A stretch of DNA of 64,000 nucleotides. Source: Verrucomicrobiota bacterium (lineage in GTDB: Bacteria > Verrucomicrobiota > Verrucomicrobiia > Opitutales > Opitutaceae). Numbering within the stretch: position 1 is the first letter of the stretch; every line of letters begins with the position of its first letter. The translations under genes and the position numbers were made by a program. The stretch is taken from positions 1 to 64,000 of the forward strand of contig JAQGOP010000051.1 of assembly GCA_028293545.1 (NCBI GenBank), given 5' to 3'. The notes below the pieces were generated by a model. It was given only the letters and a program-made list of their open reading frames with translations. It was not told the DNA's origin and did no database searches. Positions 53,720 through 61,651 of this stretch are shown here, piece after piece.

Positions 53720-53764
53720 GCCTCGCGATTTTAGCGTCGATCCGAATTTCCGGCGACGGAGTCG

Positions 53765-54006
53765 CAGGTGGAGCGTGTTGTCCCCAACGCGCTGAGCGAG
53801 TCGGCCCGTGCTTAAACGTCGACGGAGCCGGAAATCGACGTGAGGAATTTTTCCCGCGGAATCCGCGGATCAGCGCGGATTCCAAACCGCCGGAACGCTT
53901 TTTGCAGGAGGAGAATTCCGAGTCGGTTTTCCCCGGTTTGTCTCCTGTGAAAAAAAGGATTGGCATCCGAATCCGCGTTGATCCGCGGATTCCGCAGGAA
54001 AAATTT
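53765..54006. repeat. Dispersed repeats in a 399-base gap
   Basis: GTGGAGCGTGTTGTCCCCAA fragment near 53767, then an inverted pair: GGAATCCGCGGATCAGCGCGG around 53859-53879 and CCGCGTTGATCCGCGGATTCC around 53973-53993, of the ATCCGCGGATC family. A REP copy follows at 54058-54082. No gene between 53720 and 54118. Confidence 0.75.
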
Positions 54007-54057
54007 ATCCTGCGCCCGAGTGTGGCTTCGCCGCAGAGCCGTAGCTCCAAATCCCCC

Positions 54058-54082
54058 GAGCAGGCGGGCCGCCTGCGCTACT
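54058..54082 (-). repeat. REP-like element upstream of the VOC gene
   Basis: A REP copy in minus orientation, 37 bases before the VOC gene start at 54119. No gene ends in it. Confidence 0.88.
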
Positions 54083-54118
54083 TCGGAACTGCCTGACGGG
54101 ATTTGGGTCGGTGACGAC

Positions 54119-54487
54119 ATGATCACGTACAAGAACCTGGCGTTCGTGTGTTACGCCGTGACGGATATGAAGAAGGCGCGGAAGTTTTATGAAGGCGTGC
54201 TCGGGCTGAAGCTCAGTCGCGTGTTTTCCAAGAACTTCGTCGAATATGATATTGGCTCGGGGACGATCGCGGTGGGTTGCGCCCCGGATCAATGGAAACC
54301 TTCCCGCCATGGCACCGTTGCCACGCTCGAGGTGGCCGACTTCGACGCCGCCGTGGCCCATTTGAAGAAGAAAAAAATCCCATTGGCGGTGGGCCCGGTC
54401 GACGTCCCCACCTGCCGGATGCTCGCCGTCCGCGATCCCGACGGAAACCAGATCGCGCTGCACCAGCGCAAAAGGGTCAGGAAGTAG
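54119..54487 (+). CDS. VOC-superfamily (glyoxalase/bleomycin-resistance fold) protein
   Basis: A 122-residue protein with two betaalphabetabetabeta modules: NLAFVCYAVTDMKKARKFYEGVLGLKL and ATLEVADFDAAVAHLKKKKIP followed by CRMLAVRDPDGNQIALHQ. The latter has the Asp-Pro-Asp-Gly-Asn turn typical of the fold. Metal ligands are not obvious, so the activity is unknown. Start ATG 54119. The TAG stop (54485-54487) is the TAG of a REP element. Confidence 0.82.
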   Translation: MITYKNLAFVCYAVTDMKKARKFYEGVLGLKLSRVFSKNFVEYDIGSGTIAVGCAPDQWKPSRHGTVATLEVADFDAAVAHLKKKKIPLAVGPVDVPTCRMLAVRDPDGNQIALHQRKRVRK

Positions 54488-54507
54488 CGCAGGCGGCCCG
54501 CCTGCTC
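54483..54507 (+). repeat. REP-like element supplying the VOC gene stop
   Basis: Plus-orientation REP whose TAG (54485-54487) is the stop codon of the VOC gene: the last Lys codon AAG runs straight into the element. Confidence 0.9.
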
Positions 54508-54547
54508 CGACCCGCGGCAGGGTCGGAGGATCGCGCGATCACTGCGG

Positions 54548-55252
54548 TTACATTCCCTTTGTGACGTCCGCCGCGACGGCGGGCGGCACGCGGAGTTTCC
54601 AGCCGTCGGGCGCGCGATGCAGCGTGAGGTAAACCTGGCGGGTCTGCCCGTTCGCATTCCTGAACCGCATGTATTGGACGACCTCGTCCTCGCTGCTTTG
54701 CTGCTGCGCCACCGGCTGCACGCTCTCGAGCGGGACGTTGCCCGCGATGGCGAATGCGAGCAGGTCCTCGGGAGTGCCCGCCGATCGACGCGACGTCTCG
54801 GGGAGCTTCGCCATGATCGCCGCGGCTTGCGCGCGCGAAGCTTGGTCGAATTCCAAAGTATTCTTGAGCGCCGCGACGTCCCCGCCCGCCGCCGCCCACA
54901 ACATCGTTTCCACCGCGGCGTCCGGCGTGGCGCGACCGCGGTTCTCCCAATGTCCCGGAGCGATCCACACGCCCGGCGGGAAAATCGGTTTCGCGATCCC
55001 CGGCTCTTTTTGCGCGGCGACCCTCGGTGTCGCGCGTGCGACCACGGCGCGACGCAGGTCAGCGAGTTCGTCGTCGCTTGGTTGAAGCCGCGACAGCCGT
55101 TCATGCTCGCGGCGCAGTTGTGCCAGCTCGTCGTCGGACTGGTGCAGTGCCTCAAGCTGGGCCTGCAGTTGGACAGCCTTGCTGCGATTCAAACCCCACC
55201 AGAACCCAACAAGGGTGCACGCGGAGATAATCGTGAGGTGTGCGACTTTCAT
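54548..55252 (-). CDS. Membrane-anchored protein coupled to the sigma-ExbD gene
   Basis: A 234-residue protein with an N-terminal membrane segment (LTIISACTLVGFWWGLN), a short coiled coil (LQAQLEALHQSDDELAQLRREHERL), and a soluble C-terminal domain (VYLTLHRAPDGWKLRVPP). No family recognised. Its ATG overlaps the TGA of the sigma-ExbD gene (ATGA), so it is almost certainly co-translated. The topology places the C-terminal part outside the cytoplasmic membrane. Confidence 0.75.
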   Translation of the reverse strand: MKVAHLTIISACTLVGFWWGLNRSKAVQLQAQLEALHQSDDELAQLRREHERLSRLQPSDDELADLRRAVVARATPRVAAQKEPGIAKPIFPPGVWIAPGHWENRGRATPDAAVETMLWAAAGGDVAALKNTLEFDQASRAQAAAIMAKLPETSRRSAGTPEDLLAFAIAGNVPLESVQPVAQQQSSEDEVVQYMRFRNANGQTRQVYLTLHRAPDGWKLRVPPAVAADVTKGM

Positions 55253-56553
55253 TTCGGGGCATCAATGGCGGGATCGGGAACTGTCGGTGGATTTTTTTCG
55301 GCCGGGCCAGGCGCGGCGACCGGCGTGGTGATCCAGTCGGCCCGCGGCCCCGGCGTGCCTGGGACCGCGATGGCGATGTCGGCAATCCCGGCGCGGCTCG
55401 CCTGCTCGATCGTGTAGGCCGTGGCGTCAAACCTCGCGCCTGGGGCGCCTTGGACGAACAGCTGCGGGCGACGATCGGCCGGGATCGAATGCAGGTCCGC
55501 GAGGCGCTGCAGGTAGTCGTTCAAAGTTATCGGCTGATTTTCCCACGCGATCGTTCCCTTGGCCGTGACGAGGACGTTGACCGCGGGTCCGTTTTCCGTG
55601 CGAGCATTCGCGGTTGTGCGGGGAGGCTCGCTCGCTGCTGCGGCCTGGTCCCGGCGAAGATCATCGGCTTCCGCGATGCGGCGGATCAGGCGCTGGTTGT
55701 CGTGATGCAGCGCGCGAACTTCGCCCTGGGAATTTTTTACGCGCGCCAGTACGGACTCGAGCTGGGCGTTGGAACGGAGCTGCCAGGTGACCAGGCCGGC
55801 GCCGGCCATGAATGTGGCGAGCACCAGCGCAGTGTCCGAAACCAATGCGCTCGCCACCCCGGCGAGCACAGAGGTTCCGACACCGGCCGCGGCGACCTCG
55901 GCAAAGGCTGCCGCGGTAATATTCCCGGCGAGCGCGGCGGGCACCGCGCTGGCGGTTTGCTCGGCTAGGACGAACGCGAGCGCGCCGGAACTCGAGGTCA
56001 CTCCGCGCCGGGCGAGTTCGGCGCGGATGCGTTCGACGGCGCGCTCGGTGCGCTTGCGGGCGCCTTCCTCGGTGAGGCTGAGGGTGGCTGCAATCTCGGC
56101 GAAGGGACGTTTTTCAAAAAAACGCAGCATCAGCGCTTCGCGGTCCACGTCCTTCAGGTCCGTGATCAACTCGTCCAGCAGCGGACGCAGGTGGGTCCAA
56201 TCGGTTTCCGGGGTCGCGGTGGGGGGATGAAGAATGTTTTCCATGAGCGTGGCCTGGGTTTCACGGGATTTACGGCGCTGCTCGGTGCGCACAATTTCAG
56301 CGGCGGCGCGCTGGGCGCTGACGTGGAGCCAACCGAGGAGGCAGGAGCGCTGGCACAGCTCCGGGGCTTTCCGGGCCAGGGCGGAGAAAACTTCCTGGGT
56401 CACGTCTTCCGCGAGCTGCGTGTCGTTCCCCACGCGTCGCAGCGCGCACGAGTAGACGAGCCCGATGCGGCGCTGCACGAGCGCGGCGAACGCGGCTTGG
56501 GAGCGGTCGCGCGCGTACCGGCGGAGCAGGCTGACATCATCGTCGTCGTGCAT
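55249..56553 (-). CDS. ECF sigma factor fused to an ExbD/TolR-like domain
   Basis: A 434-residue fusion. Residues about 1-190 are an ECF sigma factor (region 2 YARDRSQAAFAALVQRRIGL and AEDVTQEVFSALARKAPEL; region 4 DREALMLRFFEKRPFAEIAATLSLTEEGARKR). A hydrophobic segment follows (ALVLATFMAGAGLVTWQL), a helical stretch, and then at about 320-395 a domain with VNVLVTAKGTIAWENQPITL, QLFVQGAPGARFDATAY and AGIADIAIAV, resembling the periplasmic ExbD/TolR strand pattern. This combination is noted in findings. A 4-base overlap links it to the next gene. Confidence 0.82.
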   Translation of the reverse strand: MHDDDDVSLLRRYARDRSQAAFAALVQRRIGLVYSCALRRVGNDTQLAEDVTQEVFSALARKAPELCQRSCLLGWLHVSAQRAAAEIVRTEQRRKSRETQATLMENILHPPTATPETDWTHLRPLLDELITDLKDVDREALMLRFFEKRPFAEIAATLSLTEEGARKRTERAVERIRAELARRGVTSSSGALAFVLAEQTASAVPAALAGNITAAAFAEVAAAGVGTSVLAGVASALVSDTALVLATFMAGAGLVTWQLRSNAQLESVLARVKNSQGEVRALHHDNQRLIRRIAEADDLRRDQAAAASEPPRTTANARTENGPAVNVLVTAKGTIAWENQPITLNDYLQRLADLHSIPADRRPQLFVQGAPGARFDATAYTIEQASRAGIADIAIAVPGTPGPRADWITTPVAAPGPAEKNPPTVPDPAIDAPK

Positions 56554-56622
56554 GGTGGGATGCTAGATGGCTGCCGCCGAATTCGAAAGCGGACAGGAAT
56601 ACGCGCTTTGCCGCGAATGACC

Positions 56623-57906
56623 CTATCCCGCTTTCCGGGCGGCGGCGGTGCGTGAGTGATAGCGAAGAAACCCCGGCAGCAGCACGGTGAGCAGCGCAGT
56701 GCCCGCGACGCACGCGACACCGCCGCAGGCGATGCCGGTGCGCAGGCCGACGAGGCTGGCGGTGAATCCCACCTGCGCGTTGCCGAGGTACGGGCCCGTC
56801 AGGTAGCTGACCATTTCGACGCTCGCCATGCGTCCGCGCAGGCGATCGGGAATGGTTTGGTTCCAGATCGTCATGCGAAAAATCCCGCTGACGCCGTCGG
56901 CCGCGCCGGCGACGAGGAGGAATGCGAGCGCGAGCCAGACGTTTGCCGCGCTGCCGAATCCCACGATGGCGAGTCCCCAGACGATCACCGCCACGATCAC
57001 GGCGAGGCCGTGGCGTTCGATCTTTGCGGTCCAGCCGGAGGTGAGCGACACGAGCAGCGGCCCCAGCGCGAGCACCGAGTAAAACCATCCCACGGAAACG
57101 TGCCCAAAATTTTCCGCGAGGGCCGGGAACAGCGCGATCGGCATGGCGAAGAACATGGCGTTGATGTCGATGAGGTAGGTACCGAGGAGTTCCGGGCGTT
57201 TCCGCGCGTAGTGGAGGCCTTCGAAGATCGCGGCGAAGCCGAGACGCGCCGCCTGGTCCGGCGGGGGAATCGAGCGAATGAGGACGACAGTGACGATCGC
57301 GAGGAGGTACGTCGCGAAATTGATGCTGAACGCGAACGCGGCGCCGAGGGTCGCCGCGATCACGCCGGCGAGCGCGGGGCCGACGACATAGGTGAAGCTG
57401 CGCAGGCTCGAGAGCGCGGAGACAGCGGCGAGGTGCTCGGGGGCGACGAGCCGCGGCGTGAGCGATTCCAAGGCGGGCCGGTGGATCGCGTTGAAGGCGG
57501 CGGCCCACGCGGCGCCGAAAAACAGCAGGCCGACGCGCGGGTGGGGCAGGAGCGCGTTGGCGACCAGCATCAGGCAGCAGAGCGCGAGTCCGCATTCGGC
57601 GAGGAGAATCAGTTTCCGGCGATCAACGGCGTCGGCCAGCGCGCCGCCGGCGAGCGAGAGCAGGAGCATCGGGAAAAATTCCGCGAGACCGAGCAGGCCG
57701 ACGTAGAGCGTCGACTTGGTCAGCTGGTACATTTGCCACGGCAGGACGACGTAGGTCATCGACGACCCGAACGCGGAGACGAACTGGCCGGTGAACAGCA
57801 GCCGGTAATCCCGCGAAGCGCGCAGCGGCGTGAGGTCGAGCGCGACGCTCCGGATGATCCGCGCGAGCCAGGAACCGTGCGGCAGGGGGCGGGCGGCGTC
57901 GTTCAT
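56623..57906 (-). CDS. MFS transporter, EntS-like
   Basis: A 427-residue protein with about 12 hydrophobic segments, of the MFS_3/EntS-type exporters. The signature after TM1/2 reads SLAGGALADAVDRRKL, and TM1-2 YRLLFTGQFVSAFGSSMTYVVLPWQMY in part. The group exports varied small molecules including siderophores, but no siderophore genes are present here. Start ATG 57906. Confidence 0.85.
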   Translation of the reverse strand: MNDAARPLPHGSWLARIIRSVALDLTPLRASRDYRLLFTGQFVSAFGSSMTYVVLPWQMYQLTKSTLYVGLLGLAEFFPMLLLSLAGGALADAVDRRKLILLAECGLALCCLMLVANALLPHPRVGLLFFGAAWAAAFNAIHRPALESLTPRLVAPEHLAAVSALSSLRSFTYVVGPALAGVIAATLGAAFAFSINFATYLLAIVTVVLIRSIPPPDQAARLGFAAIFEGLHYARKRPELLGTYLIDINAMFFAMPIALFPALAENFGHVSVGWFYSVLALGPLLVSLTSGWTAKIERHGLAVIVAVIVWGLAIVGFGSAANVWLALAFLLVAGAADGVSGIFRMTIWNQTIPDRLRGRMASVEMVSYLTGPYLGNAQVGFTASLVGLRTGIACGGVACVAGTALLTVLLPGFLRYHSRTAAARKAG

Positions 57907-57950
57907 TCGCGACGACGCTGAAGATTAAAACCGAAATTCGAAGCTCGATA

Positions 57951-58118
57951 TTCCGGTAGCGCAGGCCGCTCTCCGGCTTCGGAGAGGAGCGCCCCTTGCG
58001 CGGTGGAGCGACTTCTCCGCCAGGCGCTGTTTTGCTCCGGCGAGGCGAAGGAGTCACTGAACGCGTTAGGCAACGCGTTTCACCCCGGGCGGCGAAGGCG
58101 CCCGAAGTTCAAGGCCGG
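57951..58118. other. 212-base gap with degenerate repeat words
   Basis: GGTAGCGCAGGCCGCTCTCCG near 57955 looks like a decayed or variant REP with inverted GGAGAG sequence; GGCAACGCGTTTCACCCC near 58069 recalls the GTTGTCCC family. No gene supported. Confidence 0.45.
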
Positions 58119-58562
58119 TTATTTCGAAGCGCAGTTGAACATCCAGCGCAGGCCGAACTTGTCGACGAGCGTGCCGAAATATCCGCCCCAGAACATTTCC
58201 TGCAGCGGCATCTCGATTTTGCCGCCGTCGCCGAGGGCCTTAAAGAGGCGGTCGGTTTCGGGCCGGGTGTCGGGCTCGAGATTGATCGAGATGTTATTTC
58301 CGTTCGTGAGCGTGAAGCCCATGGATTCCGGGGCGTCGGTGCCCATGAGAACGTGGCCGCCGAGGATCGGCAGCTCGATGTGCACGATGAGATTTTGGTC
58401 CGCGGCCGATGGGGCGGGCTGGCCGGGCTGGCAGGCGTTGTTGGGAATGTCCTTGAAGCGCATTGTCGGAGCGCAGAATTCGGTGCCGAATACCGATTTA
58501 TAAAACAGGAAGGCCTGTTCGGTGGTGCGCGCGAAATTTAGGTAGGTACTGGTACGTGGCAT
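58119..58562 (-). CDS. PhnB-like VOC protein
   Basis: A 147-residue single-domain VOC protein of the PhnB/3-demethylubiquinone-methyltransferase-like group: STYLNFARTTEQAFLFYKSVFG at the N-terminus, VLMGTDAPE centrally, and MFWGGYFGTLVDKFGLRWMFN at the C-terminus, which is the family signature. Function of this group is unknown. Start ATG 58562. Confidence 0.82.
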   Translation of the reverse strand: MPRTSTYLNFARTTEQAFLFYKSVFGTEFCAPTMRFKDIPNNACQPGQPAPSAADQNLIVHIELPILGGHVLMGTDAPESMGFTLTNGNNISINLEPDTRPETDRLFKALGDGGKIEMPLQEMFWGGYFGTLVDKFGLRWMFNCASK

Positions 58563-58652
58563 GGGATGATTTTGGAAGGTTGGGGGAGATGAGGATGGCC
58601 TTGCACCTAATCAACGTTCGAAGGCCGGCATGCCGGACAAATTTTTTTGGCC

Positions 58653-58857
58653 GAAGTAGCGCAGGCGGCCCGCCTGCTTCTGCCCGAGTAGTGATTAGCG
58701 AGTAGCGATTAGTCGGACGACCAGGGTGCGGTCAGGACATCCTATCCACCACCACCATCCTATCCTATGCCTTAGGGTGCTTGGGGGTCCGGTATGCTCG
58801 CTACTCGCTACGCGCTACTCGCTACTTCCGCCGAAGCAGGCGGCCGCCTGCGCTACT
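58653..58857. repeat. Facing REP pair with tails before the lyase gene end
   Basis: REP 58653-58679 (plus), then AGTAGTGATTAGCGAGTAGC tail, a centre with GGTGCTTGGGGGTCC, a reverse tail (CTCGCTACTCGCTACGCG), and inverted REP 58835-58857. CTA at 58853-58855 in the right copy is the stop of the heparinase-type gene. Confidence 0.92.
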
Positions 58858-61117
58858 TGCCGAGCGGATAGATCCCGGCGGTGTCCTGGTGGAAATCAAA
58901 CTTTTCCTGACGCGCGAAGGTTCCTCCGGCGAGCAGGCCGTCGATCTTTTCATTTTGCTGCTGCACGCACAGTACGCGTGCGTCGCTCGTCCAGCCTGCG
59001 GCGGTCCATGGCCCCGCGGCGTGCGCGATTATGACCAAGGTCCTGATCCCGTTTTCCTGCGTGACTTCCAGCACCGCCGGCTGATCCGCGTCGCCTGGTG
59101 CGATCCAGCGGATGGACCCGACCGCGTTGGGCCACGCAGTGAGTCGATAGACCGCGGCGAAGCTGGCTGCCGTGCCCTGCTGGCGTGCGAGCGCGACGTC
59201 CTCCTGGTCTGGACCTCGGGCGAGAATGATCTGCTGGGCGGGCGCCCCCGCGACGACGGCTTGGAAAATTCCCGCCTTCATCGTCCATTCGCCGCGCCAG
59301 GTCCCGGTCGCAGGATTCGGTGCGAACGCTTTCAAATGCTGGTAACCCGCGTGGGTGCCGAGCGGCGCCGGTTCGCCGGTCGCGCCCGCGAGCGCGGAGA
59401 GTTTTCCCGCATAGCGAAACGTGCGATCCCATGTGTGGGCGGTCAGGCTGCGGCCGAGGTAGAGGTCGATCACGAGGTCGGGCGTGGTGATCACCGTGCG
59501 ATCGAGCCACACGCCCGGATATGATTCCACGGATTCGGCGCGCATCGCCTTGAAGCGCGGCGTGTCGGCGAAGATCAGGAGCTTGCCCTCGGTCGCGGCC
59601 TGGGACTCGCCATCGACGGCCATGGTGTTGTGCGCGATGGTTTGCCGCGTCCATTCCGCATGCAGCGGATCGGCGTAGCCATGCATCACGGGTTCGCCGC
59701 CCAATTCATCGCCCACGCTGCCGGGCGCGCTGCCGAAGAGGATGAGGTTGAGTTTATCGAAATGGCCGTGCGTGCCTCCGTGCGGGCCGTAGTCGAGGAG
59801 GGCGTACTTGCTCGGGTCGCGGAGGATGCCGTAGCCAAGGCTGCGGAAAAGCGCGCTGCCGACGGCGGGCACGGCGGGGATTGTCAACGGGGCGAAAAAT
59901 TGCGCGGGAGTGTAGATGCTCTCCGAATCGAACAACTGGCGCGGGCTGCGGTTGATGATCGTGGCGTAGGCGGGATCACGGTAGCGGAGATAGCCGTAAT
60001 CGTAGACCATCGTCTGCCAGGTCCCGAGCTCGGCGCGTCCCGAATCGTTCACGCCGGGCAGCGTGCCGTCGGGATAGGCGTAGCGGAGCGGGGAATCGAA
60101 GAGCTGCTTGAAACGGCCGTCGCACACGTTCCAGAGATCGAGGCCTTGGTGCGCGGCGGCCTCGAAGCCCGTGGTGATCGCGTTCATGGCGAACAGCTGG
60201 TAACCGATCGCGCCCTCGCCCCACATGCCGTCGTCGCCGATGCCGGTGGCGATGGCTTCACGGAAATCGGCGGCGGCGAGGTCGACGAGATCGCGGTCAT
60301 CGAGCAGCGCGCCCGCGAGGAGCGTCGCGGCGCTGTAGAAATTCACCCAGTTGGAATAGGTCCCACGACTCGCGGGCGGCGGGGTGAAGGTCCGCCAGTC
60401 GGGATGCGAGCGGGCGCGCTGGGCGATTTCATCGACGCTGGTGCTGCGGCGGATTTCGAGGATCGCGGGGCGGATCAGCTTGGTCTCGATGAGGCGTTTG
60501 TCGTCCGCACTGAGGACATCGCCCGCGTAGAGATAATCGCAGGCCTCGATGAGCGGGATGAGCCACATCGCTTCGGAAAGGCGCTGGAAGAAAACCTTCG
60601 AGCTGTCGGATTTATTCCGTCCCGCATGCCGGGGGTAGGCTGCATAGCGCTCGGCGTAGCCCAGCAGGATCTCGCGCGCCTTGAGGGCGCAGGCGCGATC
60701 GCCATCGAGGGCGTAGGCGAAGGCGAGGATCTGGGCGCGATTGGAGAGTTTTTCGTGGAGACGGTTGGCGAGGTTCGCGACGGTGTCCTCGATCGAGGGA
60801 AACACGATAGGTTCGCCCAAGCCGTTTTTGGCCATGCTGCACAGGGTGGCCAGGGCGGCTTTCCCGGGAGCGGATTCGTTGAGCCGGTCGCGGAAGCGGC
60901 TGAGTTCGGCCGGGGTGAAGATGAGCCGCGGGAATTCGCCGGGCTTGCCGGGTTCCGGCAGCGTGGCGCGGGCGGGAATCGCGTTCGCTTCGTCGACCTT
61001 CACGAACACCGGAGCTGCCGGGTCGTAGCCCGGAATGGATTGGGCATGCAGGGCCGCAGCTCCGAGGGAGAATGCGAGCAGCGCAAGTGCTCGCCGCAGT
61101 TTCACTTGGAATGCCAT
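58853..61117 (-). CDS. Heparinase II/III-like polysaccharide lyase
   Basis: A 754-residue exported protein of the heparinase II/III superfamily. Signal peptide MAFQVKLRRALALLAFSLGAAALHAQ (start ATG 61117, the longer frame is repeat sequence); alginate-lyase-like alpha/alpha toroid at about 80-400 (LSRFRDRLNESAPGKAAL, NWVNFYSAATLLAGALL); then the beta-sandwich with YGPHGGTHGHFDKLNLILFG, HNTMAVDGESQA and a C-terminal antiparallel part. Likely substrates are uronic-acid polysaccharides, but the exact glycan is unknown. The TAG stop is in a REP element. Confidence 0.83.
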   Translation of the reverse strand: MAFQVKLRRALALLAFSLGAAALHAQSIPGYDPAAPVFVKVDEANAIPARATLPEPGKPGEFPRLIFTPAELSRFRDRLNESAPGKAALATLCSMAKNGLGEPIVFPSIEDTVANLANRLHEKLSNRAQILAFAYALDGDRACALKAREILLGYAERYAAYPRHAGRNKSDSSKVFFQRLSEAMWLIPLIEACDYLYAGDVLSADDKRLIETKLIRPAILEIRRSTSVDEIAQRARSHPDWRTFTPPPASRGTYSNWVNFYSAATLLAGALLDDRDLVDLAAADFREAIATGIGDDGMWGEGAIGYQLFAMNAITTGFEAAAHQGLDLWNVCDGRFKQLFDSPLRYAYPDGTLPGVNDSGRAELGTWQTMVYDYGYLRYRDPAYATIINRSPRQLFDSESIYTPAQFFAPLTIPAVPAVGSALFRSLGYGILRDPSKYALLDYGPHGGTHGHFDKLNLILFGSAPGSVGDELGGEPVMHGYADPLHAEWTRQTIAHNTMAVDGESQAATEGKLLIFADTPRFKAMRAESVESYPGVWLDRTVITTPDLVIDLYLGRSLTAHTWDRTFRYAGKLSALAGATGEPAPLGTHAGYQHLKAFAPNPATGTWRGEWTMKAGIFQAVVAGAPAQQIILARGPDQEDVALARQQGTAASFAAVYRLTAWPNAVGSIRWIAPGDADQPAVLEVTQENGIRTLVIIAHAAGPWTAAGWTSDARVLCVQQQNEKIDGLLAGGTFARQEKFDFHQDTAGIYPLGK

Positions 61118-61192
61118 CGGAAAACGATGCAGCACCGAGAGGAGTGGGTCACGCTTGTTACGCGCGCGAGGGAAGCCCATTCGGAATATTTG

Positions 61193-61515
61193 GCCGCAAA
61201 GAAGCACCCAGGACCAAGGCTCCAGAGGATTGGCCGCAAAAATGCGCAAGTTTCCGGGATTTCGAATCGAAACGTCCGCGCGCTTATAAGCGCTCCCAAA
61301 TCTCCTTCGTAGCCACGGAAAACTTGCGCTTCTTTGCGGCCAAAAATTCATGGACTGACTACGAGGAATTCTTTTCGTGTGGTTCGTGGGGCCCGAATCC
61401 GGTTTTCTGATTCCGGAGCAGGTGAGCCGCCTGCGCTACTTCCAACGTCCGCGCGCTTATAAGCGCTTCCCAATCTCCTTCGCAGCCTCGGAAACTTGCG
61501 CTTCTTTGCGGCCAA
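61193..61515. repeat. Two composite repeats with palindrome GCGCTTATAAGCGC
   Basis: In the 534-base gap 61118-61651: TTGGCCGCAAAGAAGC at 61190-61205; palindrome GCGCTTATAAGCGC at 61280-61293 followed by AACTTGCGCTTCTTTGCGGC near 61321-61340; REP variant at 61416-61441; a second palindrome at 61453-61466 followed by the same CTTGCGCTTCTTTGCGGCC tail to 61515; then GGAGCGTGTTGTCCCCGACG near 61529. It matches the element at 23.96-24.12 kb. Confidence 0.88.
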
Positions 61516-61651
61516 CCTTCTGGACGATGGAGCGTGTTGTCCCCGACGAGCGCAGGAGCGTCCAAGCAAGCTGATCTCGGACTCGTTCCGTTCTCTCGTT
61601 CTCGCATTCATTGACGGAGCAGGAACTCCCCGGTCACGGTGGAGTCCCTTC

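Noticed and set aside
56656..57921. Plus-strand open frame of 421 residues opposite the MFS transporter
   Set aside because: Arg/Glu-rich shadow of a membrane protein gene; the minus-strand frame has twelve hydrophobic segments and MFS signatures.
59630..61312. Plus-strand open frame of 560 residues opposite the heparinase-type gene
   Set aside because: Antisense shadow; no signal, motif or domain, and the opposite frame has recognisable lyase blocks.
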